A stretch of DNA of 64,000 nt from Couchioplanes caeruleus. GTDB taxonomy: Bacteria > Actinomycetota > Actinomycetes > Mycobacteriales > Micromonosporaceae. A program made the translations under genes and the position numbers. The stretch is from assembly GCF_003751945.1 (NCBI RefSeq), contig NZ_RJKL01000001.1, forward strand, positions 2,604,001 through 2,668,000, read 5' to 3'. The notes beneath the pieces are model-generated. The model was not told where the DNA came from. It did not search any database and was given only the letters and a program-made list of their open reading frames with translations. Below, in pieces: positions 8,596 through 17,209 of the stretch. Each line of letters opens with the position of its first letter. Position 1 is the first letter of the stretch.

Positions 8596-9780
8596 TCAGA
8601 CAGAGGCCAGTTCGGCCTCCACGGGGACCCAGGCCGACGTGGCCGCCGACCGCTCCACCGCGTCCAGCACGAGCTGCACTTGCAGAGCATCCGCGAAGGA
8701 CGGCGCCGGGTCCTCGCCCGCCGCGATGGCCGCGATGAGGTCTCGCGCCTCGTGGGTGAAGGAATGCTCGTAGCCGATCGGATGTCCGGCCGGCCACCAG
8801 GCCGCCATGTAGGGATGGTCCGGTTCGGTCACGAGGATGCGGGTGAAGCCCTGCTCGTCGGACGGCGCCGTGGCGTCGTAGAACTCCAGTTCGTTCATCC
8901 GCTCGAAGTCGAACGCCACGGAGCCGAGGGAGCCGTTGAGCTCGACGCGCAGGCCGTTCTTGCGGCCCGTGGCGAAGCGGGTCGCCTCGTAGGTGGCGAT
9001 CGCCCCACCGTCGAGCCGGGCCAGGAAGAGCGCCGCGTCGTCCACGGTGACCTCGCCCGATCCGGCGTGGCCGTTGCCGGTGGCGGACAGTCCGGCCGCT
9101 TCGGTGGGCAAGGGCCGCTCGCGGACGAAGGTCTCGGTCAGGGCGCTCACGCCGGTGATCCGGGCGCCGGTCACGTACTGGGTGAGGTCGACGATGTGTG
9201 CGCCGATGTCGCCCAGCGCCCCGGAGCCCGCCACGTCCCGGCGTAGGCGCCAGACCAGCGGGAACTCGGGGTCGACGATCCAGTCCTGGAGGTACACGGC
9301 GCGGATGTGGCGCACCGTGCCGATCCGGCCCGCGGCGACGAGGCGGCGCATCAGGGCGACTGCCGGCACGCGCCGGTAGTTGAAGCCGCACATCGTCCGT
9401 ACGCCGCGGGTCTGGGCGGCCGCCGCGGCCTCGGCCATCTCGCGGGCCTCGGCCACCGAGTTGGCCAGGGGCTTCTCGCAGAGCACATGCTTGCCGGCGG
9501 CGAGCGCCGCCAGGGCTATCTCCGCGTGGGTGTCGCCCGGCGTGCAGATGTCCACCAGATCGATGTCGTCACGCGCCACCACCTTACGCCAGTCGGTGGC
9601 GTGCGCCTCCCAGCCGAGCGTGGCGGCCGCGGCCGCGACCCGGTCCTCGTCACGGCCGCAGACCACCGACATCCGCGCCTGCAGCGGTAGGTCGAACGCG
9701 TGGTTGACGGTGCGCCACGCCTGTGAGTGCGCGGCGCCCATGAACGCGTGACCGACCATGCCGACCCGCAGCTGCTCCAT
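8596..9780 (-). CDS. Gfo/Idh/MocA family NAD(P)-dependent oxidoreductase
   Basis: A 394-residue protein with SD AGGGAGAA before the ATG. The N-terminal Rossmann fold has GMVGHAFMGAAHSQAW and VDICTPGDTHAEIA, followed by the family hallmark CEKPLA near residue 105, then GFNYRRVPA and the substrate-domain motif GDIGAHIVDL containing the catalytic-type histidine. These enzymes oxidise or reduce a hydroxyl of a sugar or cyclitol with NAD(P). It lies 32 bp downstream of the binding-protein gene, so it very likely acts on the sugar imported by that transporter. Confidence 0.9.
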   Translation of the reverse strand: MEQLRVGMVGHAFMGAAHSQAWRTVNHAFDLPLQARMSVVCGRDEDRVAAAAATLGWEAHATDWRKVVARDDIDLVDICTPGDTHAEIALAALAAGKHVLCEKPLANSVAEAREMAEAAAAAQTRGVRTMCGFNYRRVPAVALMRRLVAAGRIGTVRHIRAVYLQDWIVDPEFPLVWRLRRDVAGSGALGDIGAHIVDLTQYVTGARITGVSALTETFVRERPLPTEAAGLSATGNGHAGSGEVTVDDAALFLARLDGGAIATYEATRFATGRKNGLRVELNGSLGSVAFDFERMNELEFYDATAPSDEQGFTRILVTEPDHPYMAAWWPAGHPIGYEHSFTHEARDLIAAIAAGEDPAPSFADALQVQLVLDAVERSAATSAWVPVEAELASV

Positions 9781-9812
9781 GAGTTCTCCCTATGACGAAG
9801 TGGACGAACCGC

Positions 9813-10856
9813 TCAGAACCCGAGCTTGGCGTAGCGCGCCGCGTTCTCCTTGGTGATCGTCTCCGAGGCCAGGGTGATCTCCTTCGGCACCTGCAGCTCC
9901 ACCAGGTCGGCCATGCCCTTGCCCTGGCCGATCAGCCGGGCGAGCGAGATCGCCGAGGAGGCCATCGAGGGGCTGTAGGTCACCGTCGCCTTGAGGACGG
10001 TCTGATCGGCCGCGATCGCGTCGATGGCCGCCTTCGAGCCGGCGCCGCCGACCATGATGAACTCCTTACGGCCCGCCTGGTTGATCGCCGCGAGGACACC
10101 GATGCCCTGGTCGTCATCGTGGTTCCAGAGAGCGTCCACCTTGGGCAGCGCCTGCAACAGGTCGGTCGCGGCCCGCTGGCCTCCGTCGGCGGTGAAGTCC
10201 GCGGGCCGCCGGTTGGCCACCTTGAAGCCGAAGCCCGCGAGGGCCGCGGTGAAACCGGCCGAGCGCTCCTGGGTCAGCTCCAGCGAGTCGACCCCGGGAA
10301 TCTCACCGATGATCGGGTTGGCCACGCCCTTGGCCCTCATCTGCTCCCCGATGTACGTGCCCGCGGCGACTCCCATCCCGAAGTTGTCGCCCTTGATCTG
10401 CACCCGGTACGCGGCCCGGTCCGGAAATGCGCGGTCCAGGTTGACCACCGGAATACCGGCCCGCATGGCCTCCAGGCCCACCGCGTTCAGCTCCTTGCCG
10501 TCGTGCGGCAGCATCACGATCACGTGCGGCTTCTGCGCGATCAGCGTGGCCAGCGCCGCGCGCTGGGCCGCGGCGTCCGTGCTCGCGGCCACCGCCTTGA
10601 ACTCCACGTCGGTGTAGGCGCTCGCCTGCGCCTTGGCGTTGTTGGTGATGGCGGCGAGCCAGCCATGGTCGGCCGCCGGAGCGGAGAAGCCGACGACCAC
10701 CTTCTGACCCGGTGCGGCGTTCGGGTTCGCCTTCTCGTCGTTGGTCTTGACCTGGGTGTTCTCCTGCGGTGTGTTGCTGGTGCAGCCGGTGATGAGGGCG
10801 CCGGCGCCTACCGCGGCGCCACCGAAGAGGATGCGGCGGCGAGAGAGGTGAGACAT
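9813..10856 (-). CDS. Sugar ABC transporter substrate-binding lipoprotein (RbsB-like)
   Basis: A 347-residue protein with SD GGAGAAAG. The N-terminus has a twin-arginine signal (SRRRILFGG) and a lipobox LITGC, so it is predicted to be exported by Tat and lipid-anchored. The mature part is a periplasmic-binding-protein-type-1 fold: VVVGFSAPAADHGWLAAI, HVIVMLPHDGKEL, IPVVNLDRAF, ALWNHDDDQGIGVLAAI and KATVTYSPSMASSAISLA. The family binds ribose, xylose, galactose, inositol and related compounds. It is cotranscribed with the permease upstream. Confidence 0.9.
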   Translation of the reverse strand: MSHLSRRRILFGGAAVGAGALITGCTSNTPQENTQVKTNDEKANPNAAPGQKVVVGFSAPAADHGWLAAITNNAKAQASAYTDVEFKAVAASTDAAAQRAALATLIAQKPHVIVMLPHDGKELNAVGLEAMRAGIPVVNLDRAFPDRAAYRVQIKGDNFGMGVAAGTYIGEQMRAKGVANPIIGEIPGVDSLELTQERSAGFTAALAGFGFKVANRRPADFTADGGQRAATDLLQALPKVDALWNHDDDQGIGVLAAINQAGRKEFIMVGGAGSKAAIDAIAADQTVLKATVTYSPSMASSAISLARLIGQGKGMADLVELQVPKEITLASETITKENAARYAKLGF

Positions 10857-10940
10857 GTCTTTCTCCAGGGGTGACCGGGCGGCCGTCGCCGGTCGCCGCG
10901 GGGTGGGGGTTCGGTCGGTTCGGGGTACGACCCAGGAGAC

Positions 10941-12023
10941 TCAGTTCGGGGTACGACCCAGGAGATGGGTGAGGGATCGGTAGCGGAACTGCTGGACCAG
11001 GACGGCCGCGACGATGATGCCGCCCTTGACCATGTTCTGGGCCTCGGTGGAAAGGTTGTTGATCGCGAAGAGGTTGGTGATGGTGGAGAACACCAGCACG
11101 CCGAAGAGAGCGCCGACGATGGTGCCGCGGCCGCCGCTGAGCAGCGTGCCACCGATGATCGCCGCGGCGATGGCGTCGAGTTCGTACAGGTTCGCCATCG
11201 CGGCCTGCGCGCTGGTCGCCTGGGCGGTCAGCATGATCGCCGCGATGCCGCAGCAGAGTCCGGACAGGGCGTACAGCAGCAGGGTGTGGAACTTGACATT
11301 GATGCCGGCCAGGCGGGTCGCCTCCGGATTGCCGCCGACGGCCACCGTACGGCGGCCGAACGTGGTGCGGTTGAGCAGGACCCAGCCGGCCGCCACCACG
11401 ACCCCGAGGATGACGACCAGCAGCGGGATGCCGAGAATCTTCGTGGTGGCGATGTTGTTGATGGTCGCGTTGGCGGAGACCTGCGTCTGCTTCCCGGAGA
11501 TCTGCGCCGCCAGGCCGCGGGCCGCGACCATCATCGCCAGGGTCGCGATGAAGGGCACGAGTTTCCCGTACGAGATCAGCACACCGTTGACCAGTCCGAC
11601 CACGACGCCGACCACGATGGCGGTGAAGATCATCCCGGCGGCGCCGTAGCTCTGGGTGGCGAGCGTGGTGGACCAGACGCCGGCGATCGCGATGATCGCG
11701 CCGACCGAGAGGTCGATGCCACCCCCGATGATCACGAATGTCATGCCGACGGTCACGACGCCGATGGCGGAGGCCTGCTGCAGGATCGTGAAGGTGTTGT
11801 TCCTGAACCAGGTGGCGTCGCCGTACAGTTCGGGCCGGGTGACGATTCCGATGATCACCAGGATGACCAGGACGCCGACCAGGCCGATGTTGCGGCGTAC
11901 GGGTTCCGCACCGTCGCTCTTCCACCAGCTTCCCCGCGGCGGAGCCGGGGCGCCGCTCACGGTCTTCGGCTCGACCGGCGGGGACTGCGCCGGCACGCCG
12001 GGGCGGGTGCCTTGATCCGTCAT
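10941..12023 (-). CDS. Sugar ABC transporter permease (RbsC/BPD_transp_2 type)
   Basis: The start at 12023 is fixed by AGAGGAGGG with 6 nt spacing; the frame runs further upstream without an SD. The 360-residue protein has a Pro-rich cytoplasmic N-terminus and about nine TM helices, with the conserved IIGGGIDLSVGAIIAI and the cytoplasmic-loop motif GGNPEATRLAGINV, then AAIIGGTLLSGGRGTIVGAL. It forms the membrane channel with the ATPase encoded 85 bp upstream. Confidence 0.92.
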   Translation of the reverse strand: MTDQGTRPGVPAQSPPVEPKTVSGAPAPPRGSWWKSDGAEPVRRNIGLVGVLVILVIIGIVTRPELYGDATWFRNNTFTILQQASAIGVVTVGMTFVIIGGGIDLSVGAIIAIAGVWSTTLATQSYGAAGMIFTAIVVGVVVGLVNGVLISYGKLVPFIATLAMMVAARGLAAQISGKQTQVSANATINNIATTKILGIPLLVVILGVVVAAGWVLLNRTTFGRRTVAVGGNPEATRLAGINVKFHTLLLYALSGLCCGIAAIMLTAQATSAQAAMANLYELDAIAAAIIGGTLLSGGRGTIVGALFGVLVFSTITNLFAINNLSTEAQNMVKGGIIVAAVLVQQFRYRSLTHLLGRTPN

Positions 12024-12108
12024 GCTGTGCCCTCCTCTGGCGTGCCTTCCTGGCCCGCGCCGGCACGGTCGTGGGCCGCTTCCGGCGGGCGTCGCTCGGT
12101 GCACTCGG

Positions 12109-13785
12109 TCACGCCGCCTCCCCCTCCATGAGGGACCCCGCCATGACGAGGTCCAGGACGGTCGCTTCGTCGATCTCGCCGGCGGGCGCCTCGTGGATGA
12201 GGTGACCCTCGCGCATGACCAGCACCCGGTCGGCGAGACCGAGCACCTCGGGCACCTCACTGGAGACCAGCAGCACGCCCACGCCGCCGGCCGCGAGGTC
12301 GTGGATCACCTGGTAGAGCTCCGCCCGGGCGCCGACGTCCACGCCGCGGGTCGGCTCGTCGAGCAGCAGCAGCCTGGTGCCGCCGAGCAGCCACCGCCCC
12401 ACGACGACCTTCTGCTGGTTGCCGCCGGAGAGCGTGCGTACCGCCCGCTCGATGTCGCGGGGACGCAACTCCAGCAGGTCGGCGGTCTGCGCGGCGGCGG
12501 CCCGTTCCCTGCCGGTCCGGGTGAAGCCGCCGCGGGCGTAGCCGGCGAAGGACGACAGTGTCATGTTGCGGTAGATCGGCTCGTCTAGCAGCAGCGCCTG
12601 GCTCTTGCGCTCCTCGGGCGCCATGCCCATGCCGTTCCTGACAGCGGCACCGATCGACGAGATCCGTCTGCCGTGGAGAGTGACCGTGCCGCGGTCCGCG
12701 CGGCGCGCTCCGAAGATCGTCTCCAGCAGCTCGGAGCGGCCCGAGCCCACCAGCCCGGCGATACCGACGATCTCGCCCGCCCGGACGGTGAGCGACGCGT
12801 CCGCGAACTCGCCCTCGCGGGTCAGCCCGTCGACCTCGAGCAGCGGCGGGGCGCTCTTCGCGTCGCGCTGCGGCTCTGGGCCGGCCTTCACGTCGCGCTG
12901 CGACGCCGGGCCGGTCTCCGCGTCGCGCTGCGGCTCCGGGCCGGTCTCCGCGTCGCGCTGCGGCTCCGGGCCGGTCTCCGCGTCGCGCTGCGGCTCCGGG
13001 CCGGTCTCCGCGTCGCGCTGCGGGAAGACGTACTCGATCGTGCGGCCGGTCATCCGGCTGACCAGCTCGCTGGTCGGGGTGTCGCGGGCCGGCAGGTTGG
13101 CGGCGGTGGTCCGGCCGTCCTTGAGGACGGTGACCCGGTCGCCGATGTCGCGGATCTCCTCGAGCCGGTGCGAGATGTAGATGACCGCGATCCCGTGCGA
13201 CGTCAGCTCCCGGATGATCCGGAACAGGTTCTCCACCTCGTCGTGGGCGAGCACGGCACTGGGCTCGTCCATGACGATCAGCCGGGCATCGTGCGACAGG
13301 GCACGCGCCATGCTGACGATCTGCTTTCCCGCCGCCGGCAGCGAGCGGACCAGTCGGCGGGGCGGGATCTGCGGGTGGCCGAGCCGGGACAAGATCTCCC
13401 GCGTCCGGGCGGCCGTGGACCGCCGCCGCAGGAATCCCCCGCGGCTCTGCTCGTGGCCCAGGAACGCGTTCTCCGCCACCGACAGGTCGTCGACGAGGTC
13501 GAGCTCCTGGTAGATCGTGGCGATCGCGGCGCGCATCGCGGCCTGCGGCGTGGCCGGGGCGAACGGCTCGCCGAGCCAGGTGATGGAGCCCTCGTCGGCG
13601 TGGTGCACGCCCGCCAGGATCTTGATCAGTGTGGACTTGCCGGCGCCGTTCTGCCCCAGCAGGCAGTGCACCTCTCCGGCGCGGACCTCCAGCTCGACGC
13701 CGTCGAGGGCGCGGACGCCAGGGAAGGTCTTGACCACGCCCTCCAGCCGCAGCACGACCTCTCCGGCGCTCACGGGGGCGCTCAT
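12109..13785 (-). CDS. Sugar ABC transporter ATP-binding protein, dual ATPase (RbsA/MglA type)
   Basis: A 558-residue protein with two ABC domains. The first has Walker A GQNGAGKST and Walker B VMDEPSAVL; its signature is degenerate (VRSLPAAGKQIVSMARAL). The second lacks a canonical Walker A (GLVGSGRSELLETIF), as in this family, but keeps LSGGNQQKVVVGRWL and LLLDEPTRGVD. The linker between the domains is expanded by tandem QRDAETGPEP decapeptides, which is unusual for the family (about 500 residues). The ATG overlaps the stop of the ROK repressor gene (ATGA), so the two are translationally coupled. Confidence 0.92.
   Translation of the reverse strand: MSAPVSAGEVVLRLEGVVKTFPGVRALDGVELEVRAGEVHCLLGQNGAGKSTLIKILAGVHHADEGSITWLGEPFAPATPQAAMRAAIATIYQELDLVDDLSVAENAFLGHEQSRGGFLRRRSTAARTREILSRLGHPQIPPRRLVRSLPAAGKQIVSMARALSHDARLIVMDEPSAVLAHDEVENLFRIIRELTSHGIAVIYISHRLEEIRDIGDRVTVLKDGRTTAANLPARDTPTSELVSRMTGRTIEYVFPQRDAETGPEPQRDAETGPEPQRDAETGPEPQRDAETGPASQRDVKAGPEPQRDAKSAPPLLEVDGLTREGEFADASLTVRAGEIVGIAGLVGSGRSELLETIFGARRADRGTVTLHGRRISSIGAAVRNGMGMAPEERKSQALLLDEPIYRNMTLSSFAGYARGGFTRTGRERAAAAQTADLLELRPRDIERAVRTLSGGNQQKVVVGRWLLGGTRLLLLDEPTRGVDVGARAELYQVIHDLAAGGVGVLLVSSEVPEVLGLADRVLVMREGHLIHEAPAGEIDEATVLDLVMAGSLMEGEAA
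12861..13022. repeat. 30-bp in-frame tandem repeats inside the sugar ABC ATPase gene
   Basis: Five 30-bp units and a 12-bp partial unit. The copies at 12921-12950, 12951-12980 and 12981-13010 are identical; those at 12861 and 12891 have diverged. They encode repeats of QRDAETGPEP in the linker between the two ATPase domains. Confidence 0.95.
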
Positions 13786-14960
13786 GACGCCTGCTCGAAG
13801 GCGGTGTCGCTGGCCAGGACCGCGGCACCCGTGACGCCCGCGCGGGCGCCCAGCTCGCTGAGCACCACCGGCAGGTTGCCGGTCGCGAGCGGCAGCGAGC
13901 GCCGGTAGACCACGCTGCGGATCTCGGCGAGCAGGATGTGACCAAGCTGTGCGAGGCCGCCACCGATGACGATCATCGACGGGTTCGCGAAGCTGACCAG
14001 CGTGGCGAGGGTCGCCCCGAGCCGGCGCCCGCCGTCGCGGATGAGCCGGATGCAGGTGACGTCCCCTTCTGCGGCGCCGTCGGCGACGTCGCGCGCGCCA
14101 AGTTCACCGTGGACGGTGAGGCGCTCGGCCAGGGCCGGCGACTCCCCGCTGCGGGCGGCGGCCAGTGCGTCACGGGACAGCGCCGCGCCGCTGAACAGCG
14201 CCTCGAGGCAGCCCGCGTTGCCGCAGGAACACACCGGACCGTGCGCATCGACCTGGATGTGGCCGATGTCGCCGGCGCAGCCGTCCACGCCCCGGTAGAC
14301 GCCGCCGCCGAGGTGGATGCCGCAGCCGATGCCCGTACCGATCTTGACGAAGAGGAAGTCGTCGACGGAGTGCGCGACGCCGCCGTGCCGCTCGCCGATG
14401 GCCATGATGTTGACGTCGTTGTCCACCACGGCCGGGCAGCCGTGCTCGCGGGTGAGCAGCTCCCGCACCGGATAGCGGTCCCATCCCGGCATGATCGGCG
14501 GCGAGACGGGCACGCCGTCGCGGAAGCTCACCGGCCCCGGCACGCCGATGCCCACCCCGTCGAGCCGCTCGTAGGCGCCGTCGGTGCGCGCCTTGGCCAG
14601 CAGTTCGTTGACCCGGTGCAGGATCACCTTGGGCCCGCTGCGGATGTCGGCGCCCTCCCGGTACGCCGCCACGGGCTCGAGCCGCCCGTTGGTCACCTCG
14701 ATGTCGATGGAGCTGGCGCCGAGATCGACGGCGGCGAACCGCAACCGGGGGTGCAGCTCGACCAGGGTGGAGCGGCGGCCGCCGCGCGAGGCGGCCATCC
14801 CTGCCTCGGCGATGTAGCCCGCCGCGACCAGGCGCTCGACCTCGGCGAGCAGGCGAGGCCGGGTCAGATCGAGCCGGTCACCGAGCTCGGCGCGCGAAAC
14901 GGGCCCTTCGTCCCGCAGCAGGCGGAGCAGGCGCAGATGGGGGGCGTCGACGACATGCAC
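13782..14960 (-). CDS. ROK-family transcriptional repressor of the sugar locus
   Basis: GTG at 14960 is preferred because TCCGGAGG lies 6 nt upstream; an earlier GTG at 14984 has no SD. The protein of about 392 residues has an N-terminal winged helix (LRLLRLLRDEGPVSRAELGDRLDLTRPRLLAEVERLVAAG) and a ROK sugar-kinase-like domain: FAAVDLGASSIDIEV, VDNDVNIMAIGE, KIGTGIGCGIHLGG and the ROK zinc motif HVDAHGPVCSCGNAGCLEA (reading GHIQVD before it). Such proteins bind the pathway sugar and release an operator. It is the first gene of the operon and a perfect palindrome lies about 107 bp upstream, so autoregulation is expected. Confidence 0.88.
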   Translation of the reverse strand: MHVVDAPHLRLLRLLRDEGPVSRAELGDRLDLTRPRLLAEVERLVAAGYIAEAGMAASRGGRRSTLVELHPRLRFAAVDLGASSIDIEVTNGRLEPVAAYREGADIRSGPKVILHRVNELLAKARTDGAYERLDGVGIGVPGPVSFRDGVPVSPPIMPGWDRYPVRELLTREHGCPAVVDNDVNIMAIGERHGGVAHSVDDFLFVKIGTGIGCGIHLGGGVYRGVDGCAGDIGHIQVDAHGPVCSCGNAGCLEALFSGAALSRDALAAARSGESPALAERLTVHGELGARDVADGAAEGDVTCIRLIRDGGRRLGATLATLVSFANPSMIVIGGGLAQLGHILLAEIRSVVYRRSLPLATGNLPVVLSELGARAGVTGAAVLASDTAFEQAS

Positions 14961-15066
14961 GGGCAACCTCCGGACCGTCCCCACCGCCGAGACACGGACG
15001 GTGTCACGCCCGTCACACTAGGGCCCTTCCGGCACAGGAGTCCATACCTTCTCGTTGATCACCACA

Positions 15067-15092
15067 AACTTTTGTCGCTGGAGTCAAAAGTT
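15067..15092. promoter_or_regulatory. ROK-repressor operator candidate, AACTTTTG-N10-CAAAAGTT
   Basis: Perfect 8-bp inverted arms with a 10-bp centre, in an AT-rich island upstream of the ROK gene. On the reverse strand a possible promoter follows (TTTGTG, 16 bp, TATGGA), so binding here would block transcription. The size and A/T-rich arms resemble XylR/ROK-type operators. Confidence 0.6.
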
Positions 15093-15117
15093 GCCTCAGC
15101 TCGGGCGCCGGCCGGTG

Positions 15118-15152
15118 GCCCACCCCGCGCCATGGTGCGGGGCGAGGTGGGC
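15118..15152 (-). terminator. Hairpin downstream of the frameshifted gene
   Basis: GCCCACCCCGC pairs with GCGGGG and GGTGGGC, with a 3-nt bulge on the 3' side. It begins 17 bp beyond the stop at 15170. Confidence 0.4.
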
Positions 15153-15169
15153 TGCCGTCACCGGCCCGG

Positions 15170-15524
15170 TCAGGCCACGATCCACGGGGTGCAACGCCAG
15201 GTGCTGGCGCCGAAGGTCGTGCATGCCCGGAACCGGTCGTCGTCCACGATGCTGTTCGGCAGGGTGCCGGTGTCGCGGTACCCCTCGAAGCCGCCGTACG
15301 TGCTCGTACAGGCCACCGGTGCCGTCGGCCGTCAAGGATGCAGTGTGTCCGCTCGTGGGGGCCAGTGCGGCCTTACGGCCGGCCCGGTCCATCGAGACGA
15401 TCCGTGCTCCGTCGGCTGCGGCGATCTTGCCCTGACAGGGCACCGCCGTGGTGAGCTGGCCGGGAACCTCGACCAGTGCGGTGATTTTCCGGCTGCCGGT
15501 GTCGACGAGATGTATGCGTTTCAT
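15170..15524 (-). pseudogene. Frameshifted small protein gene, unknown function
   Basis: The first part is read from ATG 15524 (MKRIHLVDTGSRKITALVEV) with an AGGA 9 nt upstream. It runs in one frame to about 15320 (GHTASLTADGTGG). A second frame then continues to the stop at 15170 with ACTSTYGGFEGYRDTGTLPN, RACTTFGASTWRCTP and WIVA, which has protein-like composition and spaced cysteines, while the first frame turns into Arg/His-rich noise. The simplest reading is one gene of about 117 codons with a single frameshift, either real or a sequencing error. I do not recognise the family. Confidence 0.45.
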
Positions 15525-15870
15525 CAGCTTCGTTCCTGAAGGAGGATGCCGTTCGCGACCGACATCGGGCACGGCGACATGGCATGAACCTGCGGAAACG
15601 GCACAACCGACGCACGCGGGCTCGCGGGCGCCACGATCGGGCGGTTACGTCTGTTAGGTGGGCAGACTCGACTCACCGACTCCGTCGGCCACAGAAGGCT
15701 CGCGGTCCGCGGAGAACGGCTACGCGGTCACCCTGCGACCAGCGCCGGATCGGCGAGCGAACCCTGATCTTGGGAAATTCCGACGGGGTCATTCCTCCCG
15801 CACGGAGCCGCACGCAGGACGGCCGCGGCGCCCTTGCGGGCACCGCGGCCGTCGGTGGTCGACTGCGGGG
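15525..15870. other. Intergenic region, no gene seen
   Basis: It holds the promoter side of the frameshifted gene and the strong hairpin at 15818-15853 that ends the YihY/BrkB gene. No reading frame with an SD and normal composition was found. Confidence 0.5.
15818..15853 (-). terminator. Hairpin terminator of the YihY/BrkB gene
   Basis: An 11-bp perfect outer stem GACGGCCGCGG/CCGCGGCCGTC encloses a second short stem GCCC/GGGC. It begins 18 bp beyond the stop codon of the gene at 15871-17064. Confidence 0.75.
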
Positions 15871-17064
15871 TTATGACGTACTCAGGCCCTTCTCGCTGCC
15901 CTTCTTCAGCTTGCGGTCGTCGCGCAGTTGCAGGAACGGCTCGTCGTCCGGCGAGTGCCCGGCCGCGATGGCCCGCCCGCGCTCCAACTCGGCGTCCAGC
16001 TCGGCCCCGAGCATGATGGCGATGTTGGAGATCCAGAGCCACACCAGGAAGGCGATGACACCGCCGAGCGTCCCGTACGTCTTGTTGTAGTTGGCGAAGT
16101 TGGCCAGGTAGATCGCGAACGCGGCGGAGGCGGCCACCCAGACCAGCACGGCGAAGACGCCGCCGGGGCTCACCCAGCGGAAACCGCCGGTCTTGGCGTT
16201 CGGCGAGGCCCAGTAGAGGATCGCGAACATCAGGCTGACGATGACGACGAGCACCGGCCACTTGGCGATGTTCCAGGTGGTGACGGCCGCCTCGCCGAGG
16301 CCGATCTTGTCGCCGACCACGCGGGCCAGGTCGCCGGTGAAGACGACGATGAAGGCCGAGAGCACGAGCATCACGCCGATGACCGCGGTGACCCCGAGGC
16401 GGATCGGCAGCGTCTTCCAGATCGGCCGGCCCTCGGGCACGTCGTAGATGGAGTTCGACGCCCGCATGAAGGCGCCGATGTAGCCGGAGGCGGACCAGAA
16501 CGCGGCCGCGATACCGATGATCGCGGCGAGACCCGCCGTGCCCGGGTCCTGCACCTGGGTGAGCACCTGGCCGACCAGGGTCTGGATCTGCTCGCTGGGC
16601 GCGACCTCCTGCACGGTCTCCTGCACCGTCCGCTGGCCGTCGCTGCTGAGCATGCCCAGGATCGACACGAGCACCAGCGCGCCAGGGAAGATCGACAGCA
16701 CCCCGTAGTAGGTGAGCGCGGCCGCCCAGTCGGTGACGTTGTCCTGGGAGAACTGCTTGAAGGTCCGCTTGAGGGCCCCCAGGACGCCCTTGCCCTTGAG
16801 CTCGGCGGGGCTGTCCGGTCCGGCGTCCGGGCTCGGCGCGGAGAGGTCGGTATCCCGGTCGTCCGCGGTCCGGGAGGTGGCCGCGGCGTCGAGATCGAGC
16901 CGCTTGCCCCGGGCGTCGGCCGTGTCCCGTGCCCCGGCGGCTTTCGCCTCCGCGGCGTTGCCGGGGGCGGTCGTGCCACGGTTCGCCGCCTCCTCGTGGT
17001 GGGCGGGCTCGTTGTCGTGGCCGTGCTCGTGCGATGTGTCGCCGGCCTTGCCAAGAAGTCTCAT
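15871..17064 (-). CDS. YihY/BrkB (virulence factor BrkB/UPF0761) family membrane protein
   Basis: A 397-residue protein. The first 90 residues are hydrophilic and His/Asp/Ala-rich and lack a domain signature. The conserved core begins with FKQFSQDNVTDWAAALTYYG, followed by LSIFPGALVLVSILG, AFWSASGYIGAFMRASNSIYD, RLGVTAVIGVMLVLSAFIVV, LYWASPNAKTGGFRWVSPG and YGTLGGVIAFLVWLWISNIA, giving about six TM helices. The tail is charged (LKKGSEKG). The family was once named RNase BN in error; its function is unknown and it may be a transporter. Confidence 0.9.
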   Translation of the reverse strand: MRLLGKAGDTSHEHGHDNEPAHHEEAANRGTTAPGNAAEAKAAGARDTADARGKRLDLDAAATSRTADDRDTDLSAPSPDAGPDSPAELKGKGVLGALKRTFKQFSQDNVTDWAAALTYYGVLSIFPGALVLVSILGMLSSDGQRTVQETVQEVAPSEQIQTLVGQVLTQVQDPGTAGLAAIIGIAAAFWSASGYIGAFMRASNSIYDVPEGRPIWKTLPIRLGVTAVIGVMLVLSAFIVVFTGDLARVVGDKIGLGEAAVTTWNIAKWPVLVVIVSLMFAILYWASPNAKTGGFRWVSPGGVFAVLVWVAASAAFAIYLANFANYNKTYGTLGGVIAFLVWLWISNIAIMLGAELDAELERGRAIAAGHSPDDEPFLQLRDDRKLKKGSEKGLSTS

Positions 17065-17209
17065 CGCCGGGATACCTCCAGGGCGCTACGCGTCGTCTGC
17101 GCGTCGCGTTCCGCTCCCGCTCGGCTCATCCGCCGGCCGGGCGATTCGCGACCTGACCTGGAGATGCCCTGGACATCGCTGCTTTAACCACCTTCTTCAC
17201 ACGGCGTGC

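Noticed and set aside
12024..12260. 79-residue upstream extension of the sugar permease
   Set aside because: It overlaps the 3' end of the ATPase gene, has no SD and low-complexity sequence; ATG 12023 has a clear SD.
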